A stretch of 64,000 nucleotides of DNA from Paracoccus aurantiacus (GTDB lineage Bacteria; Pseudomonadota; Alphaproteobacteria; Rhodobacterales; Rhodobacteraceae). Shown piece by piece: positions 8,073 through 17,658 of the stretch. Below the pieces are notes generated by a model, which was given only the letters and a program-made list of their open reading frames with translations, had not been told where the DNA came from and made no database searches. How positions within the stretch are numbered: position 1 is the stretch's first letter; each line of letters begins with the position of its first letter. The stretch lies in NCBI RefSeq assembly GCF_007993065.1, contig NZ_VOPL01000001.1:124001-188000 (forward strand). The letters run 5' to 3'. The translations under genes were made by a program, and so were the position numbers.

Positions 8073-9329
8073 ATGCGTTTGAAACTGAAACTGGCTACCA
8101 CTGCAGCAATGGCGCTGGGTCTGACGGCAAGTGTCGCCATGGCCGAGGACGTCGAAGTCCTGCACTGGTGGACCGCCGGCGGTGAGGCTGCGGCGCTGAA
8201 CGTGCTGAAGGAAGATCTGGCCAGCAAGGATATCGGCTGGCGGGACATGCCCGTTGCAGGCGGCGGCGGCGAAGCCGCGATGACCGCGCTGCGTGCCCGC
8301 GTAACGGCCGGCGATCCGCCGACCGCCGTGCAGATGCTGGGCTTCGACATCCTCGACTGGGCTAATCAGGGCGACGTTCTGGCCGACCTCAGCGAGGCTG
8401 CCACGGCCGAGAACTGGGACGCCGTGATCCCGGCCGCGATCCAGAAATTCGCCAAGCCAAACGGCACCTGGATTGCCGCGCCCGTCAACGTCCATTCGAC
8501 CAACTGGGTCTGGGCCAACAAGGCCGTCCTGGACGAGCTTGGTATCGCCCAGCCGACCACCTGGGACGAATTCATCGCGGCCCTGCAGAAGGTCAAGGAT
8601 TCGGGCAAGGTCGCGCTGGCGCATGGCGGTCAGCCCTGGCAGGAAGCGACCATCTTCGACAGCGCCGTGCTGGCATCCGGCGGCCCGGAATTCTATCAGA
8701 AGTCGATGATCGACCTTGACCCAGAGGCGCTGAATTCGCCCGAAATGGTCGCGGCTTTCGACAAGATGGAACAGCTGCGCGGCTTCGTGGACGACAACTT
8801 CTCGGGGCGTGACTGGAACCTCGCCTCGGCCATGGTCATCAACGGCGAGGCTGCCTTCCAGATCATGGGTGACTGGGCCAAGGGTGAATTCCTACGCGCC
8901 GACAAGGTTCCGGGAACCGACTTCCTGTGCTTCCGCGTGCCGGGCACCGAGGGCGTCGTGACCTTCAACAGCGACGAATTCGTGATGTTCAAGCAGAACG
9001 ATGACGCCGCCAAAGCCGCCCAGATCGAAATGGCCAAGGCCGCGGAATCGCCTGAATTTCAGTCTGCCTTCAACATCGTAAAGGGCTCGGTTCCCGCGCG
9101 GACCGACGTGTCGGACGAAGGCTTCGACGATTGCGGCAAGCAGGCCATGAAGGACCTCAAGGCCGCGTCCGAGGCAGGCACGCTTCTTGGTTCGATGGGC
9201 CACGGCCATGCCAACCCGGCTGCGGTGAAAAACGCGATGTATGATGTCATCACCGCGCATTTCAACGGCGAATATGACAGCGCCACGGCAGCGGAAGAAC
9301 TGCTGAACGCCGTGGAAGGCGCACAATAA
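8073..9329 (+). CDS. CUT1 sugar ABC transporter, periplasmic binding protein (GtsA-like)
   Basis: A 418-residue secreted solute-binding protein of family 1. The signal peptide is [17 protein letters not shown] with cleavage near VAMAED. The mature protein opens with [17 protein letters not shown], which closely resembles the glucose/mannose receptors GtsA of Pseudomonas. Further family marks are the [12 protein letters not shown] segment and the GDWAKGEF segment. A GGGGAGG ribosome site (8060-8066) precedes ATG 8073. Two permeases and an ATPase follow, after a strong hairpin at 9346-9372. A monosaccharide or related polyol is the expected ligand. Confidence 0.92.
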   Translation: MRLKLKLATTAAMALGLTASVAMAEDVEVLHWWTAGGEAAALNVLKEDLASKDIGWRDMPVAGGGGEAAMTALRARVTAGDPPTAVQMLGFDILDWANQGDVLADLSEAATAENWDAVIPAAIQKFAKPNGTWIAAPVNVHSTNWVWANKAVLDELGIAQPTTWDEFIAALQKVKDSGKVALAHGGQPWQEATIFDSAVLASGGPEFYQKSMIDLDPEALNSPEMVAAFDKMEQLRGFVDDNFSGRDWNLASAMVINGEAAFQIMGDWAKGEFLRADKVPGTDFLCFRVPGTEGVVTFNSDEFVMFKQNDDAAKAAQIEMAKAAESPEFQSAFNIVKGSVPARTDVSDEGFDDCGKQAMKDLKAASEAGTLLGSMGHGHANPAAVKNAMYDVITAHFNGEYDSATAAEELLNAVEGAQ

Positions 9330-9345
9330 ACGCGTCATGAAACGC

Positions 9346-9372
9346 GGCGGCGTCCCGGAAAGGGGCGCCGCC
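9346..9372 (+). terminator. strong hairpin between binding-protein and permease genes (attenuator/mRNA stabiliser)
   Basis: The arms GGCGGCGTCCC (9346-9356) and GGGGCGCCGCC (9362-9372) pair over 11 bp with one G-U pair around a GGAAA loop. No T-run follows, so it is not a classic terminator. In binding-protein-dependent operons a hairpin at this position commonly lets the receptor be made in excess over the membrane proteins, by protecting the upstream mRNA or partly stopping transcription. That role is inferred. Confidence 0.6.
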
Positions 9373-9430
9373 ACACCGCGCGGCAATGCCCCCGCGCGAT
9401 CCGAGATACATGGGGGGAGAGAGACACGAC

Positions 9431-10330
9431 ATGGCCCGGTCCGACCGCGCGCCACAGGACATGCGCACCACATTGCAGAACTGGTTGCCGAAGCTGGTTC
9501 TTTCGCCCTCGCTGGCGGCGATGATGGTCTTTGTCTATGGCTTTATCATCTATACGATCTACCTGTCCTTCACGAACAGCAAGATGCTGCCCAGCAACGA
9601 GATAATCGGGCTGGAAAACTATACCCGCCTGTTCGGCCTGTCGGCATGGACCACGGCGCTGATCAACCTCGCGATATTTGCCAGCCTGTATATCGTCATC
9701 TGCATTGCCATCGGGCTGTTGCTGGCGATCTTTCTGGATCAGAAAATCCGGGGCGAGGGTGTGCTGCGCCCGATCTATCTTTACCCCATGGCGCTGTCCT
9801 TCATCGTGACCGGGACGGCGTGGAAATGGCTGCTGGACCCTGGTATCGGGCTGGAAAACACCATGCATCTGTGGGGCTGGGAAAGCTTCAAGTTCGGTTG
9901 GATCAAGGACCGCAATTATGCCATCTATACGCTGGTGATCGCGGCGGTCTGGCAATCGTCCGGCTTTGTCATGGCGATGTTCCTCGCCGGCCTGCGCGGA
10001 ATAGACAACGAGATGCTGAAGGCTGCCCAGATCGACGGCGCGTCGAACTGGAACCTGTATCGCCGCATCGTGATACCTCTGCTCAGGCCCGCTTTCCTGT
10101 CGGCCTTCGTGATCCTCGCGCATCTCGCGATCAAGTCCTATGACCTTGTTATCGCGCTGACAGGCGGCGGGCCGGGACGCGCGACCGAACTGCCTGCGAC
10201 CTTCATGTATTCCTATACCTTCACCCGCAATCAGATGGGGGTCGGTGCCGCATCCGCCGTCATCATGCTGATGGGCGTGGCGGCCGTCATGGTCCCCTAT
10301 ATCTACGCCGAAGTGAAGGAGAGCCGCTGA
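9431..10330 (+). CDS. CUT1 sugar ABC transporter permease, first subunit
   Basis: A 299-residue permease with six predicted membrane spans. ATG 9431 was chosen over in-frame ATGs at 9386 and 9410 because a GGGGGGAGAG ribosome site lies 8 bases before it and the upstream residues look non-coding. Near the C-terminus is the cytoplasmic EAA loop that docks to the ATPase (EMLKAAQIDGASNWNLYRRI, ending P-L). The protein resembles MalF-like subunits of glucose-type CUT1 systems. Its stop overlaps the start of the second permease by one base. Confidence 0.92.
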   Translation: MARSDRAPQDMRTTLQNWLPKLVLSPSLAAMMVFVYGFIIYTIYLSFTNSKMLPSNEIIGLENYTRLFGLSAWTTALINLAIFASLYIVICIAIGLLLAIFLDQKIRGEGVLRPIYLYPMALSFIVTGTAWKWLLDPGIGLENTMHLWGWESFKFGWIKDRNYAIYTLVIAAVWQSSGFVMAMFLAGLRGIDNEMLKAAQIDGASNWNLYRRIVIPLLRPAFLSAFVILAHLAIKSYDLVIALTGGGPGRATELPATFMYSYTFTRNQMGVGAASAVIMLMGVAAVMVPYIYAEVKESR

Positions 10331-11211
10331 TGTCCGGTGGAGCACAGGACCAGGCCATCCGCACCGGCCGCGTCACCCGCACCTTCATCTACGTGGTGCT
10401 GATCTTCTTCGCGCTGTTCTATCTGCTGCCCTTCTTCATCATGCTGATCAACTCGATCAAGCCGCTGCCCGAAATCACCGGCGGAAACATGATGGCGCTG
10501 CCGACCGATCCGACAATCGAGCCGTGGAAATCGGCATGGTCCACGGCCCAGATCGGGGTCGAGGCAACGGGCCTGAAGCCCTATTTCATGAACTCGATCC
10601 TGATGGTCGTGCCTGCTGTCGCGATCTCGACCATCCTTGGGGCGCTGAACGGCTATATCCTGACGAAATGGCGGTTCCGGGGTGATAACCTGATCTTCGG
10701 GCTGCTGCTGTTTTCCTGCTTCATCCCGTTCCAGATCGTCCTGATCCCGATGGCGATGGTGCTGGGCAAAATCGGGCTGGCAGGTTCGCTGACCGGGCTG
10801 ATCCTCGTTCACGTCGTCTATGGCATCGGCTTCGGCACGCTGTATTTCCGTAACTATTACGCCGCCTTCCCGACCGAGCTTGTGCGCGCGGCGATGATGG
10901 ACGGGGCTGGGTTCTTCCGCATCTTCTGGCGCATCATGCTGCCCGTTTCCGGGCCGATCGCCGTGGTCTGCATCATCTGGCAGTTCACCAATATCTGGAA
11001 CGACTTCCTGTTCGGCGTGTCCTTCGGCGGGCTGGATGCCCAGCCGGTAACAGTGGCGCTGAACAACCTTGTGCAGTCATCGACCGGGGTGCGTGAATAT
11101 AACGTCCACTTCGCCGCGGCGATCCTTGCCGCCCTGCCGACGCTGCTCGTCTATATCGTTGCCGGCCGCTATTTCGTGCGCGGTCTCATGGCCGGCTCTG
11201 TGAAAGGATAA
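10330..11211 (+). CDS. CUT1 sugar ABC transporter permease, second subunit
   Basis: A 293-residue MalG/GtsC-like permease with six hydrophobic segments. The EAA loop reads ELVRAAMMDGAGFFRIFWRI followed by MLP. The C-terminal VAGRYFVRGLMAGSVKG is the usual ending of this subunit. The ATG at 10330 shares its first base with the previous TGA, so translation is coupled. The ATPase gene follows 4 bp after its stop. Confidence 0.93.
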   Translation: MSGGAQDQAIRTGRVTRTFIYVVLIFFALFYLLPFFIMLINSIKPLPEITGGNMMALPTDPTIEPWKSAWSTAQIGVEATGLKPYFMNSILMVVPAVAISTILGALNGYILTKWRFRGDNLIFGLLLFSCFIPFQIVLIPMAMVLGKIGLAGSLTGLILVHVVYGIGFGTLYFRNYYAAFPTELVRAAMMDGAGFFRIFWRIMLPVSGPIAVVCIIWQFTNIWNDFLFGVSFGGLDAQPVTVALNNLVQSSTGVREYNVHFAAAILAALPTLLVYIVAGRYFVRGLMAGSVKG

Positions 11212-11215
11212 CGCG

Positions 11216-12334
11216 ATGCCATTTCTCGACATCGATAACGTCACCAAATCCTACGGCAATGTCGAAGTGCTTCACCGCGTCGATATCGGCGTGGAAGAGG
11301 GCGAGTTTCTGGTTCTCGTCGGCCCTTCGGGCTGCGGGAAATCTACGCTTCTGAACATGATCGCGGGACTGGAAAATATCACCGGTGGCACGATCTCGAT
11401 CAAGGACCGGGTCGTCAACGACGTCCACCCGTCCAAGCGCAACATCGCGATGGTGTTCCAAAGCTATGCGCTTTACCCGAACATGACGGTCGGCCAGAAC
11501 ATCACCTTCGGGATGGAGATGCACGGCATCCCCAAGCCCGAGCGCGAACAGAAACTGGCCGAGGTCGCGAAGCTTCTTCAGATCGAACAGCTTCTGGCGC
11601 GAAAGCCGGGGCAGCTTTCGGGCGGTCAGCGTCAGCGCGTCGCGATGGGCCGCGCGCTGGTGCGCGATCCCGACGTGTTCCTGTTTGACGAGCCGCTTTC
11701 GAACCTTGACGCGAAGCTGCGCGTGGACATGCGGACCGAGATCAAGAAGCTGCATCAGCGCCTGAAAAGCACCATTGTCTATGTCACCCATGACCAGATC
11801 GAGGCGCTGACGCTCTCGACCCGCATCGCGGTGATGAACAAGGGCTATGTCCAGCAACTCGGCACCCCGAAAGAGGTTTATGACACGCCCGCGAACATGT
11901 TCGTGGCGAGTTTCATGGGCAGCCCCTCGATGAACCTGTTGCCCGCGACCTTGCGCGAGGCGAATGGCGGTCTGGCGGCGGAACTGACCGGGGCGGAGGG
12001 CCAGCAGATCATGCTGAACCTGTCGCAGAACGGGCCGAACCTGCGCAGCTATCTGGGCAAGCCGGTGATCCTTGGCATCCGGCCCGAGGCAATCACCGAT
12101 GCCGATGGCGTGGACCGCAACGCGAAAAACACACAGGCCCTGCGCAACATGGTGCATGTGACAGAGCCCGCCGGATCCGACACCTTTGTCGAGACCTCGC
12201 TTTCGGGCAAGGCCTGCATCGCGCGGATGCGCGCGGACGTGGACGTTCATGCCGGGCAGCCCTTCGATTTCGTGGTGAACATGGACAAGGCCGTAGTGTT
12301 CGATCCCGAAACCGAAGACCGGATCGTGGACTGA
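11216..12334 (+). CDS. CUT1 sugar ABC transporter ATP-binding protein (UgpC/MsmK-like)
   Basis: A 372-residue ABC ATPase that powers the transporter encoded just upstream. It has Walker A GPSGCGKST (about residues 37-45), the Q-loop in VFQSYALYPN, the ABC signature LSGGQRQRVAMGRAL, Walker B DVFLFDEPLSNLD and the switch His in YVTHDQ. The C-terminal 130 residues form the extra regulatory domain seen in MalK, UgpC and MsmK. Its stop overlaps the GMC oxidoreductase ATG by one base, so transport and oxidation genes share one transcript. Confidence 0.95.
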   Translation: MPFLDIDNVTKSYGNVEVLHRVDIGVEEGEFLVLVGPSGCGKSTLLNMIAGLENITGGTISIKDRVVNDVHPSKRNIAMVFQSYALYPNMTVGQNITFGMEMHGIPKPEREQKLAEVAKLLQIEQLLARKPGQLSGGQRQRVAMGRALVRDPDVFLFDEPLSNLDAKLRVDMRTEIKKLHQRLKSTIVYVTHDQIEALTLSTRIAVMNKGYVQQLGTPKEVYDTPANMFVASFMGSPSMNLLPATLREANGGLAAELTGAEGQQIMLNLSQNGPNLRSYLGKPVILGIRPEAITDADGVDRNAKNTQALRNMVHVTEPAGSDTFVETSLSGKACIARMRADVDVHAGQPFDFVVNMDKAVVFDPETEDRIVD

Positions 12335-13827
12335 TGGACGCGGATCTGATCATTATCGGATCGGGCATGGGGGGCGCGACACTCGCCGCAGCCCTTGCCC
12401 CGTCCGGCAAACGCATCCTGATTGTCGAGACGGGCGAGCGGATGCAGGACAGCCCCGACGCCGTGGACGGTTACGCCATCCACGGGCGGGGCGTGTTCCG
12501 GCCGAGGGAGACTTGGCTCGACGGGCAGGGTCAGCCCTTCAGTCCCGGAAATTTCTACTATGTTGGCGGCAATTCGAAATTCTACGGCGCGGTGCTGCTG
12601 CGTTACCGGGAAAGCGATTTCAGCCCGATCCGCCACATGGGCGGCACGACACCCGGCTGGCCGATTTCTTATGCCGAGATCGAGCCCTGGTATCAGGCCG
12701 CCGAGGAGATGTATCAGGTCCGCGGTCAGCTTGGTGACGACCCGAGCGAGCCTGCGCATTCCGGCAACTACCCTTTCCCACCCGTTCCCGACGAACCGGA
12801 GGTTGCCGATCTGCGCCGCCGCCTGAAGGGAATTGGCCTCAACCCCTCATATCTGCCGCTGGGAGTGGATCTCGACCGTTGGTTGGAACGTGCCAAAATT
12901 GGGTGGGATGGTTATCCGAACACGGTCGGCGGCAAGATGGACGCGGAGACCGTGGGCATTGCCGAGGCTTTGCGGCATCCGAATGTGACCTTGCTGACCG
13001 GGACGCGAGCCACGCGGCTGGAATGCGGGCCGGATGGGCGGATCGTGGCGGTTCATGTCGTCGGCCCAAAGGGCGCGCGGCGTCTGGAGGCACCGCTGTT
13101 TGCGCTTGCGACGGGGGCGGTGAACTCTGCCGCGCTGCTGCTGCGCTCGCCGGATGAGGCGCATCCGAACGGGCTGGCGAATGGCTCCGATCAGTTGGGC
13201 CGGAACTTCATGAACCACAATTGTTCGGCGGTGCTTGCGATCCACCCCTTCCGACGGAACAGGACCATCTATCAGAAGACGCTGATGATGAATGATTTTT
13301 ATGAAACCGGCGGGCCGGATGGCGAACCGCTTGGTAACATCCAGATGCTGGGCCGGGTGACGGGGCCGATCCTGAAAGCGGGGTCGGGACTGCCGCTGCC
13401 GGTCGCGAATGCGATTTCGTCCCGCGCGCTGGATCTTTACGCCATGTCCGAGGACCTGCCCGACCCCGAAAGCCGCGTCAGCCTGAAGGGCGATCAGATC
13501 GTGTTGGACTGGAAACGGTCGAACTGGGCCGCGCATGAGGCGCTTGTGGCACGTCTGAAAAAGGAACTGCGCCGCGCGGGCTATCCCATCGTGCTGTCGA
13601 AACCCTTCGACCGGCGCACGCCGTCGCATCAGTGCGGCACTGCAAAGATGGGGCGCGATCCCGCCGCCAGCGTCACCGACATCCGCAATCGCAGCCACGA
13701 CCATCCGAACCTGTTCATCACCGATGCGAGCGTGCTTCCGACCTCTGCCGCCGTGAACCCGGCGCTGACCATCGCGGCGTTGTCTCTGCGGGCGGCGGAC
13801 CATATTCGCGGAAAGGACTGGGCATGA
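12334..13827 (+). CDS. GMC-family FAD-dependent oxidoreductase (first of two)
   Basis: A 497-residue flavoprotein of the glucose-methanol-choline family. The dinucleotide motif DLIIIGSGMGGATLAAAL is at the N-terminus, with VETGE as the second FAD contact. Near the C-terminus is SHQCGTAKMG, carrying the active-site His region, followed by LFITDASVLPTSAAVNP. No signal peptide is visible, so it should act in the cytoplasm. It is more similar in layout to sugar/gluconate-type GMC enzymes than to choline dehydrogenase. It is unusual to see two GMC genes flanking one SDR gene behind a sugar transporter; they may oxidise successive carbons. Confidence 0.88.
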   Translation: MDADLIIIGSGMGGATLAAALAPSGKRILIVETGERMQDSPDAVDGYAIHGRGVFRPRETWLDGQGQPFSPGNFYYVGGNSKFYGAVLLRYRESDFSPIRHMGGTTPGWPISYAEIEPWYQAAEEMYQVRGQLGDDPSEPAHSGNYPFPPVPDEPEVADLRRRLKGIGLNPSYLPLGVDLDRWLERAKIGWDGYPNTVGGKMDAETVGIAEALRHPNVTLLTGTRATRLECGPDGRIVAVHVVGPKGARRLEAPLFALATGAVNSAALLLRSPDEAHPNGLANGSDQLGRNFMNHNCSAVLAIHPFRRNRTIYQKTLMMNDFYETGGPDGEPLGNIQMLGRVTGPILKAGSGLPLPVANAISSRALDLYAMSEDLPDPESRVSLKGDQIVLDWKRSNWAAHEALVARLKKELRRAGYPIVLSKPFDRRTPSHQCGTAKMGRDPAASVTDIRNRSHDHPNLFITDASVLPTSAAVNPALTIAALSLRAADHIRGKDWA

Positions 13828-14573
13828 GTGTCGCACTCATCACCGGGGGCCAGCAGGGCATCGGGCTTGGCATCGCGCAGGCGCTGAAAGCGGCAGGGTG
13901 GCGACTGGCGATTGCGGCGGAACAGGCGCCGGATGCGGTTGCGGATGCAATGCAGAAACTCGGCCCCGAAGCGCGCTATTACCAGCATGATCTTTCGCAG
14001 ATCGATGCGGTGCCGGCGCTGCTGGATTCAGTCGAACGCGATCTCGGCCCCGTCACCTCACTGATCTGCAATGCGGGGGTGCCTGCGCGGATCAGGGGCG
14101 ACATGCTCGACATGCTCCCCGAGAATTTCGACTGGACCATGAACATCAACCTGCGCGGCAACTTCTTTCTGGCGCAACAGGTCGCGCGCCGGATGCTGGG
14201 GCAGGGCGCAGAGCCTTATCGCAGCATGATCTTCGTCACCTCGGTCAGCGCCGAGATGGTGTCACCCGAACGCGCCGAATACTGCATGTCGAAGGCCGCA
14301 GCATCTATCATGACGAAGCTTTTCGCAGCAAGGCTCGCGGCGGACGGCATCGGCGTGTTCGAACTGCGCCCCGGCATCATCGCCACCCCCATGACTGCGG
14401 GCGTTTCCGCCAGATATGACGCATTGATCGACGGCGGTCTGGTCCCCGCCGCGCGATGGGGACAGCCCGCCGACATTGGCCGCGCGGTCCTGCCGCTGGT
14501 GCGCGGCGAGATGGCATTCTCGACCGGCAGCGTGATTTCCGTGGATGGCGGTCTGTCCATCCCGCGACTGTGA
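13824..14573 (+). CDS. SDR-family NAD(P)-dependent dehydrogenase (FabG-like)
   Basis: A 249-residue classical short-chain dehydrogenase. ATG 13824 overlaps the upstream TGA as ATGA; the longer frame back to 13632 would lie inside the GMC gene. The cofactor motif TGGQQGIG is at residues 8-15, NAG follows in ICNAGVP, and the active-site Ser and Tyr-x3-Lys are in VTSVSAEM and YCMSKAA. The C-terminal SVISVDGGLSIPRL is typical. It lies between two GMC oxidoreductase genes, which suggests it reduces or oxidises a keto intermediate that they generate. Confidence 0.92.
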   Translation: MSVALITGGQQGIGLGIAQALKAAGWRLAIAAEQAPDAVADAMQKLGPEARYYQHDLSQIDAVPALLDSVERDLGPVTSLICNAGVPARIRGDMLDMLPENFDWTMNINLRGNFFLAQQVARRMLGQGAEPYRSMIFVTSVSAEMVSPERAEYCMSKAAASIMTKLFAARLAADGIGVFELRPGIIATPMTAGVSARYDALIDGGLVPAARWGQPADIGRAVLPLVRGEMAFSTGSVISVDGGLSIPRL

Positions 14574-14584
14574 AGGAGGCCCCG

Positions 14585-16177
14585 ATGGCCGAAGGTTACG
14601 ATTACATCATCATCGGCGGCGGCAGCGCGGGTTGCGTGCTGGCGAACCGCCTGTCCGAAAACTCCGATGCCCGCGTTCTGCTGGTCGAGGCCGGCGGGCG
14701 CCCGCGTCACCCGTTCTACGCCATGCCTGCTGGCTTTGCGAAAATGACCAAGGGCATCGGCAGCTGGGGGTGGGAGACGGTTCCCCAGAAGCACATGATG
14801 GATCGCGTCGTCCGCTTCACGCAGGCGCGGGTTCTGGGCGGCGGGTCCAGCATCAATGCGCAGATCTATACGCGCGGAAATGCGCTGGATTACGACGAAT
14901 GGCGGCAGATTGGCTGCGACGGCTGGTCCTACGAAGACGTGCTGCCCTATTTCCGCAAATCCGAGGATAACGACACCCATAACAACCGTTACCACGGGCA
15001 GGGCGGCCCCTTGGGCGTGTCGAAACCTGCCGCGCCCCTGCCGATCTGCGAGGCATATTTCAAGGCCGGGCGAGAGCTTGGCATCCCAACCAATCACGAC
15101 ATGACCGGCGAGGAACAGGAGGGGCTGGGCTATTATCAGCTGACCCAGAAACATGCGCGGCGGTCCTCGACCTCGGTCGCGTTTCTCGACCCGGCGCGAA
15201 GCCGTGCGAACCTGACGGTGATGTCGGGCGCGCAGGTGCTGGGGATCGTGGTTGAAAACGGTCGCGCCACGGGTATCCGCGTGGCAGATGGCAGCGGCGA
15301 AAAGCGGATCGATGCGGATGCTGAGGTGATTCTGTCGTCGGGTGCCATCGGCTCGCCGCGTCTGTTGCAGCTTTCGGGGATCGGGCCAGCCGATCACCTG
15401 CGCAGCGTCGGCGTCGATGTGGTGCTGGACCAGCCCGGCGTCGGGTCTGATCTGCAGGATCATCTGGACCTGTTCGTGATCGCCGAATGCACCGGCCCGC
15501 ATACCTATGACCGCTATGCCAAGCCGCATTATTCGCTGATTGCCGGGCTGCAATACCTTATGACGCGAAAGGGACCGGTTGCATCCAGCCTGTTTGAAAC
15601 AGGCGGCTTCTGGTATGCCGAGGAGGGCGCGCGTTCGCCTGATATCCAGTTCCATCTGGGCCTCGGTTCCGGGATCGAGGCGGGTGTGGCCGCGATGCCG
15701 AATGGCGGCGTCACGCTGAACTCGGCCTACCTGCGGCCACGTTCGCGCGGCACTGTAAGGCTCGCCAGCAATGACCCGAAGGCCGCGCCGCTGATCGACC
15801 CGAACTATTGGGCCGATCCGCATGACCGCGAAATGTCGATCACGGGGCTGAAGCTTGCGCAGGAGATCATGCGGCAGGACGCGCTGAAACCCTTCGTGAT
15901 GCGAGAGGTGCTGCCGGGGCCAGAGGTCCGCACCGATCAGGAGTATTTCGAACATGCCTGCGCCAATGCCAAGACCGACCACCACCCCGCTGGCACTTGC
16001 CGGATGGGCAGCGATGCGGCGGCGGTCGTGGACACAAGGCTGCGCTTCAATGGGATCGAGGGGCTGCGCGTCGTCGATGCCTCGATCATGCCGCGACTGG
16101 TGTCGTCGAACACCAACGCGCCGACCATCATGATCGCCGAAAAAGCCGCCGATATGATCAAGGAGGACGCAAGATGA
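14585..16177 (+). CDS. GMC-family oxidoreductase, choline/alcohol dehydrogenase-like (second of two)
   Basis: A 530-residue FAD enzyme, the usual size for choline, alcohol and L-sorbose dehydrogenases. ATG 14585 is preceded by AAGGAGG at 14573-14579. The FAD motif is IIIGGGSAGCVLANRL, then the GMC signature around GGGSSINAQIYTRG. The C-terminus has DHHPAGTCRMG with the catalytic His, and VVDASIMPRLVSSNTNAP with the partner Asn. No signal peptide is seen. Of the named relatives, sorbose or polyethylene-glycol type dehydrogenases are as plausible as choline dehydrogenase given the sugar transporter upstream. Its TGA overlaps the ATG of the Dabb gene. Confidence 0.9.
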   Translation: MAEGYDYIIIGGGSAGCVLANRLSENSDARVLLVEAGGRPRHPFYAMPAGFAKMTKGIGSWGWETVPQKHMMDRVVRFTQARVLGGGSSINAQIYTRGNALDYDEWRQIGCDGWSYEDVLPYFRKSEDNDTHNNRYHGQGGPLGVSKPAAPLPICEAYFKAGRELGIPTNHDMTGEEQEGLGYYQLTQKHARRSSTSVAFLDPARSRANLTVMSGAQVLGIVVENGRATGIRVADGSGEKRIDADAEVILSSGAIGSPRLLQLSGIGPADHLRSVGVDVVLDQPGVGSDLQDHLDLFVIAECTGPHTYDRYAKPHYSLIAGLQYLMTRKGPVASSLFETGGFWYAEEGARSPDIQFHLGLGSGIEAGVAAMPNGGVTLNSAYLRPRSRGTVRLASNDPKAAPLIDPNYWADPHDREMSITGLKLAQEIMRQDALKPFVMREVLPGPEVRTDQEYFEHACANAKTDHHPAGTCRMGSDAAAVVDTRLRFNGIEGLRVVDASIMPRLVSSNTNAPTIMIAEKAADMIKEDAR

Positions 16178-16488
16178 TCCGCCATATCGTCCTGATCCGC
16201 TTCCGCGATGATGTGCCGGAAACCCGCATCGCTGAGATCTTCGCCGATCTGCACAGCATCCGCGACGTGTTGCCGGGGGTGCTGTCGATCACCTCGGGCC
16301 GCAGCGAAAGCCCCGAACAGATCGAGCGCGGCTTCCAGCACGGCTTCGTCGCCGATTTCACCGATTGGGACGCCCTTGCCGCCTATCAGGCCCATCCAGA
16401 CCATCGCCGCGTCGGCGACGCGCTGATCGCGAATGCGGTGGGCGGGCTGGACGGAATCCTTGTTTTCGATCTTGCTGTGAAGGATTGA
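16174..16488 (+). CDS. Dabb-family (stress-responsive A/B barrel) protein
   Basis: A 104-residue dimeric alpha+beta barrel protein. It starts at ATG 16174, overlapping the GMC stop. It has the family N-terminus MIRHIVLIRF and the conserved end of the fold, FVADFTDWDALAAYQAHPDH. Dabb proteins are often of unknown function, but in catabolic clusters some act as small lyases, isomerases or cyclases on reactive keto intermediates. Here it could process a product of the flanking oxidoreductases; that is inference from position only. Confidence 0.85.
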   Translation: MIRHIVLIRFRDDVPETRIAEIFADLHSIRDVLPGVLSITSGRSESPEQIERGFQHGFVADFTDWDALAAYQAHPDHRRVGDALIANAVGGLDGILVFDLAVKD

Positions 16489-16491
16489 ACC

Positions 16492-17658
16492 ATGCTGAAC
16501 CTGCCCACCTATGACGGCACGCTTGCCCCCTTCGGCATCACTCGCGAGCCGCTGGTTCCGCGTGCCCCGCAGCGCGAATGGACGCGAACCGCCTTTGCCG
16601 CCGCCCATGTTGTCAGCGACCCGCTGACCGAGCGGAACCCCTGGACTGACCGCCCTGCCGTGGACTGGGAATCGACGCTGAACTTTCGCCGCAGCCTGTG
16701 GGATCAGGGACTGGGACTGGCCGAGGCGATGGATACCGCGCAGCGTGGGATGGGCGTCGATTGGGCCACCGCGCGGGAATTGATCGCGCGGACGATGAAG
16801 GAAGCCAAGGCCCATCCGCTGAAGCCGCGCGTGGCCTGCGGGGCCGGGACCGATCACAAGGTGCTGGCAGAACTGCCGGATCTTAACAGCATTATTGCCG
16901 CTTATGAGCATCAGATGGAGGCGATTGAAGCGGAAGGTGGCCAGTTGATCCTGATGGCCACGCGGGCGCTTCCGGCGGTAAACGCCTCGCCTGCCGATTA
17001 CCGCCGCGTCTATGACCGGCTGCTGACGCAGGCGAAGGACCCGGTCGTGCTGCACTGGCTTGGCGATATGTTCGATCCGGCCCTGAAAGGCTATTGGGGG
17101 CATACCGATATCGCTGCCGCCTCGGATGCCGTGCTGGACCTGATCGCGGCGCATAAGGACAAAGTGGACGGCATCAAAATTTCGCTTCTGGATCAGGCGC
17201 ATGAGGAGGATTTCCGCGCCCGCCTGCCGGATGGGGTGAAGCTTTATACCGGCGACGACTTCAACTATGCGGCGCTGATCGCGGGAGACGGCGCGCACCA
17301 TTCCCACGCGCTTCTGGGGGCCTTCACAGCCATCGCCCCCGCCGCCGCACAGGCGCTGGAGGCACTGGCGGCGGGCGATCGCGCCACTTATGACGCGCTG
17401 ATGAACCCCACGATCCCGCTGTCGCGCGAAATCTTCCGCGCGCCGACGCAGTTCTATAAGGCGGGGATCGCCTTCCTGTCCTGGCTGAACGGGATGCAGC
17501 CCGCCTTCATCATGCCCGCGGGCTTCCAGTCCACGCGATCCATCACGCATTATGCCGAGGTCTACCGGCTGGCCGCAGACGCTGGCCTGCTGTCCAAACC
17601 CGATATGGCCGAAGCGCGGATGCGCCAGCTTCTGGCGATCTACGGCGTCGACGGATGA
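16492..17658 (+). CDS. DUF993 family, dihydrodipicolinate-synthase-like (TIM barrel) protein
   Basis: A 388-residue protein matching my recollection of the DUF993 family, which is distantly related to the DapA/aldolase TIM barrels. The sequence is soluble, with no signal peptide or membrane span. Segments such as VDGIKISLLD, with a lysine at the end of a barrel strand, and YTGDDFNYAALIAGDG resemble the Schiff-base lysine region and a later strand of DapA-like lyases. It begins 3 bp after the Dabb stop, and its own stop overlaps the LacI gene start. A retro-aldol step releasing a three-carbon unit would fit the glycerate kinase further downstream, but no substrate is known. Confidence 0.75.
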   Translation: MLNLPTYDGTLAPFGITREPLVPRAPQREWTRTAFAAAHVVSDPLTERNPWTDRPAVDWESTLNFRRSLWDQGLGLAEAMDTAQRGMGVDWATARELIARTMKEAKAHPLKPRVACGAGTDHKVLAELPDLNSIIAAYEHQMEAIEAEGGQLILMATRALPAVNASPADYRRVYDRLLTQAKDPVVLHWLGDMFDPALKGYWGHTDIAAASDAVLDLIAAHKDKVDGIKISLLDQAHEEDFRARLPDGVKLYTGDDFNYAALIAGDGAHHSHALLGAFTAIAPAAAQALEALAAGDRATYDALMNPTIPLSREIFRAPTQFYKAGIAFLSWLNGMQPAFIMPAGFQSTRSITHYAEVYRLAADAGLLSKPDMAEARMRQLLAIYGVDG

